Assembly: GCA_030762175.1 (NCBI GenBank)
Contig: CM060841.1
Span: forward strand, 13,056,501-13,120,500
Direction: 5' to 3'
Length of the DNA: 64,000 bases
DNA from: Metallyticus violacea
Lineage: Eukaryota; Arthropoda; Insecta; Mantodea; Metallyticidae
Positions 58,542-64,000 of this stretch are shown one piece after another. The notes below the pieces were generated by a model. It was not told the DNA's origin, did no database searches, and saw only the letters and a program-made list of their open reading frames with translations. Numbering within the stretch: position 1 is the stretch's first letter; each line of letters starts with the position of its first letter. The position numbers and the translations under genes are program-made.

Positions 58542-59220
58542 ATATAAGAGCTCGGTGTGGACATACCTGAAATGGGAGAGATATAATTTATAATAATAAC
58601 TTTTGTGTTGTATTCTGAAGCACATAAATAAATGTACACAAATCCAATGTAAAATAAACGGGGAAAAAAGAAGAGAAAAAAAAACATGCAGAGAATGATT
58701 GCCTATGAAATGAATTTCAGCTCCATTATCATTTGTATTTTGTTTTGTAATTGGTATATCGTTAATGATATTTATTAACATAACAGAGAGAAAACAGCAA
58801 TAGCTCCAGGGATAAAAAACCACACTCCACTATTGAATTATACGAAGAGAGAAACAGATATACCCCCAATAACCAAAATGGCAAGTGCGAATATTTTGAA
58901 ACCAACACAAATGACAAAGAGCAGATAGCACTTTTCGAAAACGTCCACCGTTTATAAGCCCAACACAAAAACGCATATAGTAAAAAAAAAAAAAAAAAAA
59001 AAAAACGATGGTCTTCAAGAGTAACTCAAAAATTGCTTGCATCTTGTACAGAAAAGAAAAAAAGTACAAAAGTTTTAGACAGTTTTAAAATTGCATTAGC
59101 TTCCATATAGCTACTTTAAGGGGAACCAAAATGGTCATTTTCAAGATTTTATATAATTATAAGATTTTGATATAATTTTAATTATTGACTTTTCCGCTCA
59201 TTTTAATAAATGTTTTAAAA
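58542..59220. other. No gene; A run near 58982-59005
   Basis: AT-rich with one A homopolymer of about 24 bases. Short frames on the minus strand near it are T-run products. Confidence 0.5.
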
Positions 59221-59224
59221 CCTG

Positions 59225-59475
59225 TAAACCGCTCCTGCGGTCTGATGTTAGTTTCTACGACTACTAGTCCAGAGGTTCTGGGTTCGATTCCCGGTTTGGT
59301 CAAGTTGTCTGGGCGAGTTTTATTTTATTTATTTATTTTTTTGAATTTTTCTTACCCTGAGAAGATGAATGTCAGATAATTTTAAGACGCCAAGGACTCC
59401 GAGCTCATTTGCGCCATCAGTATTTCATTCATGACCACAGACCTACACCTACAGTATTCACGACACTCTACAGAC
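59225..59475 (+). mobile_element. tRNA-derived SINE, fourth type
   Basis: gctcctgcggtctgatgtta is a decayed A-box region. agaggttctgggttcgattc contains a perfect B box GGTTCGATTCC at 59281-59291. A short body with caagttgtctgggcgag and an AT-rich stretch follow. The body differs from SINE1 and SINE2. The 3' limit is uncertain. Confidence 0.6.
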
Positions 59476-60936
59476 GTCCCAATAAAGCATTAAAATAATT
59501 CTAACCATTATTATGTAATTGCTTTGTTTACGCTGTTCTAGACCATTCATTCACTTAAACATTTTACATCTTTTGTAAGTTGTAAATAGTTTGCCAATTT
59601 TTTGCTCTACAGAGGGGATAATGTTTACTAATTATTTGGAAAAACAAATAAATAAAAAGATGAAAACGGCATTATGGTCGAGAGGGAGAAATGAAGGACT
59701 GCCAATCTGGAGAGTTTTGAGATTCTATTTCCTGAACGAAATAGGTTTTGTTTTAATTTTTATATTTAATTGCGATTTCTGAAAAAATGAATAGGTACCC
59801 TATTATATTACTAACTTAAGGGCGTCTGAAAAATTTACATACTATTTTTGGAGTAACAACTAATTTAATGAAGACACTGTGCGCGATTATATTTTTAAAA
59901 AAGTAAAAATGACAATTTTAAAAGTAAAAACTGTCTAGTGGTATTTAAAAAAAATACTTTTTGTCCCTCATACATTGCAACTTCTTTTTTCATCAAAATA
60001 CGAAAATTCTTTATAAATATACCATATAAAAACCAGCTAAATACTGAGATAAGCGTAATGAAATTTCTAAATTTAATATTGGTAGGGATACATTTTTTTG
60101 ACTCTGTTAATTACAAATCTGACATTTTAGCAAGAATCAAAAGGTGAAAGTAAAATCATTTCTGGTTTGCTTTAATATGTTCGGAGAAAAGAAGGCGTCA
60201 CCCAATGCCCAGTTCAGACTGACCTTGGACTCGCACCGTTTCCTTCAAGCGTCCTGTAGACAATGGCAATGGACGCTGGCACCCCCAACAACGCACGTGT
60301 TGTATCAGGTTTCGAGGGACAAGCGACATGCATCGGTTACTGTCTCCCGCACCGGAAGTCCACCCCCACACTCCCTTCCGGTCTGTAGAGGGCAAGTTCC
60401 AGTAGCAGACATCATTAATTCATGAAAATTGCGTGGTGAAATACGTTAAAGTGCTCGGGAAAGAAGGTCCCAGTATCCGGCTGCAGAAAATTAGCATCAT
60501 CCTGCAGGTTCGTGTGTTCAAGTTTCCAAAAAAAAACAAATCTTACACTTACTTCACCTTCTACGTAATACTGAAATATATAGCTGTGATGATTAGCATA
60601 TCTAATTTTATGTATTATAAGTTAGCTTTACAGTTGTCTATCTCTTGGCAATTGAGGCTATCATTTTCCCCCCACCACTAGCATCTAAACTGGTCTTTAT
60701 TTAGTCGTTCTTGGAAACATGATAAATGGTTTTATTCACGGGAGTAAATTTAAAATAAAATCTTTAGTTTTTAAGCCTCTACGGGTATTTTAATTCACTT
60801 CTCAGAAGAAAAAAAATTGAATTAAAGAGAAATGAGAATAAGTGCAATTTGGAGATACCAAAATGAAATAAACAAAAACACTGGTCAACATTCATTTAAA
60901 TAAACGCAAAATGCTTACTGTTTCGTATGTACTTTC
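59476..60936. other. No recognisable gene; GC-rich patch at 60200-60410
   Basis: The patch (cccagttcagactgacct through cttccggtctgtagagg) has high GC and open frames on both strands but no recognised protein. It looks like an element fragment. Confidence 0.35.
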
Positions 60937-60949
60937 ATCTGCTAGTTTC

Positions 60950-61245
60950 AACCGTCACGGGTTACCGAGGTCGTTAAGGCGCGGGCTCGTAAGCGGCAGG
61001 TCTGGGGTTCGAATCCTACCAGGACCGCCCTCCCTGACTGGGTTTTTTTCCAGGTTTTCCTCAGTCCTCATAACTGGCAAATGCGGGGGAGATACCCTGA
61101 ACTTAGACCTGGAACTCTTCCTTCCCTTAAAAAAAAAAAAAAAAAAAAATCCTTTCCCAATTTATCATTTCATTTCATGTATCATCAGTGTCCACCGCCT
61201 GTTGTGCCTCAGTAGTAAAAACGAGTGTTAACACTACTAAAAAAA
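60950..61245 (+). mobile_element. SINE2 copy with target-site duplication
   Basis: Flanked by atctgctagtttc (60937-60949) and atctgctaattcc (61246-61258), which differ at two positions. The A-box region is ttaccgaggtcgttaagg and the B box GGTTCGAATCC is at 61006-61016. It carries an internal A run (about 61129-61149) and ends in gcctcagtagtaaaaacgag with an A-rich tail. It is the most complete SINE2 here. Confidence 0.93.
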
Positions 61246-61359
61246 ATCTGCTAATTCCAAATTTATTTGTCACCCACTTTGTATATCGATGTTTATTGGC
61301 ATACACCGTTCTTAATTTGCAAAGGAAAAGAAAATATTTCAATTACAGAGTGAACAATC

Positions 61360-61560
61360 CTTCACGCAACCGGTTTCGCGGCGTGTGGCCTGCGAGGCTG
61401 GCTGTTATGTCGGCAGTGCACAAGCAAACATTTCAACTCACACTGAAGCCTCGCTCAGTGGAGGGGAAATATACTCCCAGCCTCCCCGCCTCCGCCGACA
61501 TAGCTGCCGGCCGGTCCCACGGTTGCGCCAAGCGTTGCTCATCCTATATATTTCTGCATA
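61360..61560 (+). repeat. GC-rich dispersed block, copy B
   Basis: Partner of 38285-38465, with the same string order and orientation. The identical tttcaactcacactgaagcc lies at the centre and ccgccgacatagc lies downstream. Copy B has extra bases around ccagcctccccgcctcc and ccggccggtcc. A 142-codon frame at 61188-61616 runs through it, but the frame is not kept in copy A. Confidence 0.75.
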
Positions 61561-61929
61561 AACAAAGGGATCGCATAATTGAATACAAACCGAGAGCATT
61601 TATTTCTCCTTTTTAAATAAATAAACAGCTATTAGGCATATGTATGCTATGGGAACCCTGATTAATACTAGGTCAACGTTTGTTGTGTTGACAAACAGCA
61701 TGTTGATTATTATCAAGTACGACACGCTGATTACGAATATTTAATCAGATTTTGTCCATCACCCAGATTTCTCACTTTAACAAAGATTGATTCAGAGCGG
61801 GGATTTAAAAAAAATGGTTATTTCTGTTTTACTAAAGTAACTGGTGTTTCTTCAAAAAATAAGTGACCCATTCAGTATCCCTTCAGCGATATCAATACTT
61901 TATAATTTATTTCTTTCCATACCAACTCT

Positions 61930-62940
61930 ACGTGGCAAGAAGAACTTGAAACTGACAAAACACCATCTGATGATATGCAGCCCTCTCCTTTAGGGGATGT
62001 CGGTCCTGGTGATGTAGTGGTTACCATACTTGCCTTCTAAACGCAAGATCGCGGGTTCGAACCCGGCCAGGATCGGTGGCTTCCTTCGGAAGGGAAGTAA
62101 AGCCGTGGGTTCCGTGTCGTACATTTACGGCAGGATAAAGAACCTCAAGACTGAAAGAAGAGACCTCTGAGCAAAATTTGTCGGCCGTTTCACGCCCTGA
62201 GTTGAACGGACGCTGATGACCTGAGATGTTAAAGAGCGTCCATAAATAAATCAATAAAAAAATCCTTTAGGGGATGATATCTACATTCCGCACGAAGAGG
62301 AAGAAGAAAAGCAACATTTAATAGCACAAGTGGAACTCAACGATCTGGTACTTAAACTAAACAGCTGGCTGATCTTATAGCATCTCGTCTTCAGGAATGG
62401 AAGTTTGGATAAATCTACTGAAGTTTCAGTATTTAGAAACAGAAATAAGGATTTATAACCATATTTCACAGTTACAGATTCTGGAGTTTGTGCATGAAGC
62501 GACATAAATGGGTTGAAGTTAAAATTAGATATTACACTTGATGCTGAAGAGTGGAACTTATTTATAGATGCTTCTAAAATTATCTGAAGGCCGTTTTGTT
62601 ACACAACGGCAACATACCATCCTCTATATCTGTAGCACACTGTGTAACTTACAAAAAAGTGTCATATTCTTGAAGAAATTAAACATGAAAATCATTGTGG
62701 AATATTTGCAGAGATCTTAAAAGTTATTGCCCTTCTGCTTGAAAAGCAGAGTGGATTCACTAAATATGCTAATTTTCTGTGCCTCTGGGACAGCCATGAT
62801 ACCAAAAAGCACTATATAGTCAAGGAATGTCCAAAAAGAAAAGATTTCACTCTCGGACAAGAACGTAAATGTAAATCTTTAGTTAATCCACAAAATATAT
62901 TTATTCCTTCTTTATACGAGTACCTTTATGGTTGAAGGAT
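61930..62940 (+). pseudogene. pseudogene of an uncharacterised element-associated protein
   Basis: With the SINE1 at 62000-62262 removed, the frame continues across the junction. It goes from EELETDKTPSDDMQPSPLGD to IYIPHEEEEEKQHLIAQVEL with NDLVLKL. Later blocks, separated by stops and shifts, are STEVSVFRNRNKDL, DINGLKLKLDITLDAEEW with NLFIDASK, HCGIFAEILKVIALLLEKQS with GFTKYANFLCLWDSHDT, and HYIVKECPKRKDFTLGQER. It ends near 62930. I recall this order as a multi-copy arthropod and cnidarian protein family of unknown function. Its repeated occurrence suggests carriage by a transposable element, which I cannot prove. No catalytic motif was recognised. Confidence 0.5.
62000..62262 (+). mobile_element. 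SINE1 copy with perfect 14-bp duplication
   Basis: tcctttaggggatg occurs at 61986-61999 and 62263-62276. The A box TGATGTAGTGG is at 62010-62020 and the B box GGTTCGAACCC at 62054-62064. It lacks about 20 bp after ggccaggatcggtgg (the usual cgggcgtaaaaatcc). The tail is ataaataaatcaataaaaaa. Confidence 0.97.
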
Positions 62941-63435
62941 CTGCTACAGGACACAAGAGTAAGTTATTACTGTATACACCTCTTGTCAGAGGGTACATGC
63001 TTATTTTTATTGTAATTTTAGTTGCAATTTCTAGAACTTGGATCAGTTGCGCGGATTCGTCGAGAGTTACCACTCTGGCTGCCAGCCTTCTAGCTGCGTG
63101 AAACGGGCGACAAATCCATGAAAGACCGAGCAATTTTTTTTTCTTATTGTATAGCCAGAATTAGGAGGAGAGAACTGGCGGAAATATCCAGTGTGTATAA
63201 AATTATGTAATCGTTGATATGACCACAGCATCTATGGTGCGTTTACTTTACAAGGTGCGGAAATAATGTACAAAGAACTTACGAATAGAATAGTCACTTT
63301 TAAGTATAACATTTTTCATTCTTCCCCTAAATCTGTATTTTTCCCTTTTATGTAGTAGTTGAGAAACGTACATTATTTAATAAAACTAATTTGTAAATAT
63401 CTTTTCTTAGTACCTATCATTTGCACAGTGTGACG
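62941..63435. other. No recognisable gene
   Basis: AT-rich with a moderately GC-rich patch near 63040-63110. No coding match. Confidence 0.4.
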
Positions 63436-63447
63436 CTCTTCGTCCGA

Positions 63448-63731
63448 TTTGTTTGATTTGTTTTTTATTTACGGACGCTCTGTAGCATCTCAGGTCATCA
63501 GCGTCCCATTCAATTTTTGGGCGTGAAACGGCCGACAAATTTTGCTCAGAGGTCTCTTTTTTCAGACTTGAGATACTTTTTCCTGCCGTAAATGTACGAC
63601 ACGGGACCCACGGCTTTACTTCCCTTCCGAAGGAAGCCATACTTAGGATGTTTACGCCCCGAAAAAATCCAACGATCCTGGCCGGGTTTGAACCCACCAC
63701 TTTGGTTACCACTACACCACCAGGACCGAAT
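63448..63731 (-). mobile_element. SINE1 copy with 12-bp duplication
   Basis: Flanked by ctcttcgtccga (63436-63447) and ctcttcggtcga (63732-63743), with two mismatches. Body and B box (gggtttgaaccc on the plus strand) are preserved. About 15 bp between the B box and A box are missing. The head ends accactacaccaccaggacc. Confidence 0.93.
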
Positions 63732-63743
63732 CTCTTCGGTCGA

Positions 63744-64000
63744 GAATAAGGCCCTCGTCTAAGGGAGAGATGGTGGGAAACTGTGTGGGTTTAGACAAAT
63801 TGTGCCGGCAACTCTGAAACCAGACAGTAAGCGTAAGACTCTAACCTTACCCGAAATAAAATGAATTGAAATATAAGATAAAAATGAAGGATAGGATAAA
63901 CATTTTCTTTTTTCCTATTTTCGAGAATAGCAGAAATATTAATGTAAATGCATAAATGACTGCATTTCACTTTGCTGATGTGAATACGAAATATTCAGAT
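63744..64000. other. No recognisable gene
   Basis: AT-rich towards the window end. The first 100 bp are slightly GC-richer and unassigned. Confidence 0.35.

Noticed and set aside
61188..61616. 142-codon frame over the SINE2 end and GC-rich block
   Set aside because: It starts inside a SINE, crosses its tail and duplication, and is not preserved in the partner block at 38.3 kb.
62000..62080. Possible functional tRNA gene (A and B boxes, tRNA-like head)
   Set aside because: The same head recurs in many copies with a fixed SINE body and target duplications, and the cloverleaf is not kept. It is a SINE promoter.

Overview
The window reads as repeat-choked intergenic DNA from an arthropod, most likely an insect. 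It is AT-rich. It carries many decayed copies of mariner, Tc1-like and hAT DNA transposons, tRNA-derived SINEs with clear pol III A and B boxes, LINE and LTR scraps, and long microsatellites. It has no bacterial-style gene packing and no intact host gene that I can defend. The SINE and mariner families resemble those I associate with cockroaches (Blattodea), but that is recollection and the sequence alone cannot prove it.

Layout. 0-10 kb: a SINE2 copy, a large compound trinucleotide repeat, a SINE1 copy, the tail of one transposase family, two inverted non-autonomous copies of a rosa-like mariner, and a mariner pseudogene. 10-20 kb: a near full-length mariner of the dominant family (called M1 here), a LINE 3' end whose tail meets it, a third SINE type, and three SINE1 copies, two of them with target-site duplications. 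20-36 kb: mostly AT-rich DNA with no recognisable genes, one M1 copy, a two-copy tandem duplication carrying a conserved splice-donor-like site, and a hAT remnant. 36-48 kb: two M1 copies, another mariner type, SINEs, a (TTTC)n tract of almost 300 bp and a 92-bp minisatellite. 48-59 kb: three M1 copies, two of them split by SINE1, in a mosaic with Tc1-like, hAT-like and LTR fragments. 59-64 kb: SINEs, a GC-rich dispersed block and a pseudogene of an uncharacterised protein family split by a SINE.

The seven M1 copies share a 5' end close to tacgagggtaggtccataag and an inverted 3' end. Wherever the catalytic region is readable it shows the DD34D mariner arrangement. Every copy is broken by frameshifts, stops or deletions, so none should be active. 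SINE1 copies sit inside two M1 copies, inside another transposase pseudogene and inside the uncharacterised 62-kb element, mostly with clean duplications. SINE1 was therefore moving after those elements had landed.

I found no undescribed functional system. The items most worth following up are the tandem duplication at 32.7-33.9 kb, the uncharacterised element at 61.9-62.9 kb, the GC-rich block shared by 38.3 and 61.4 kb, and the nested-insertion chronology.
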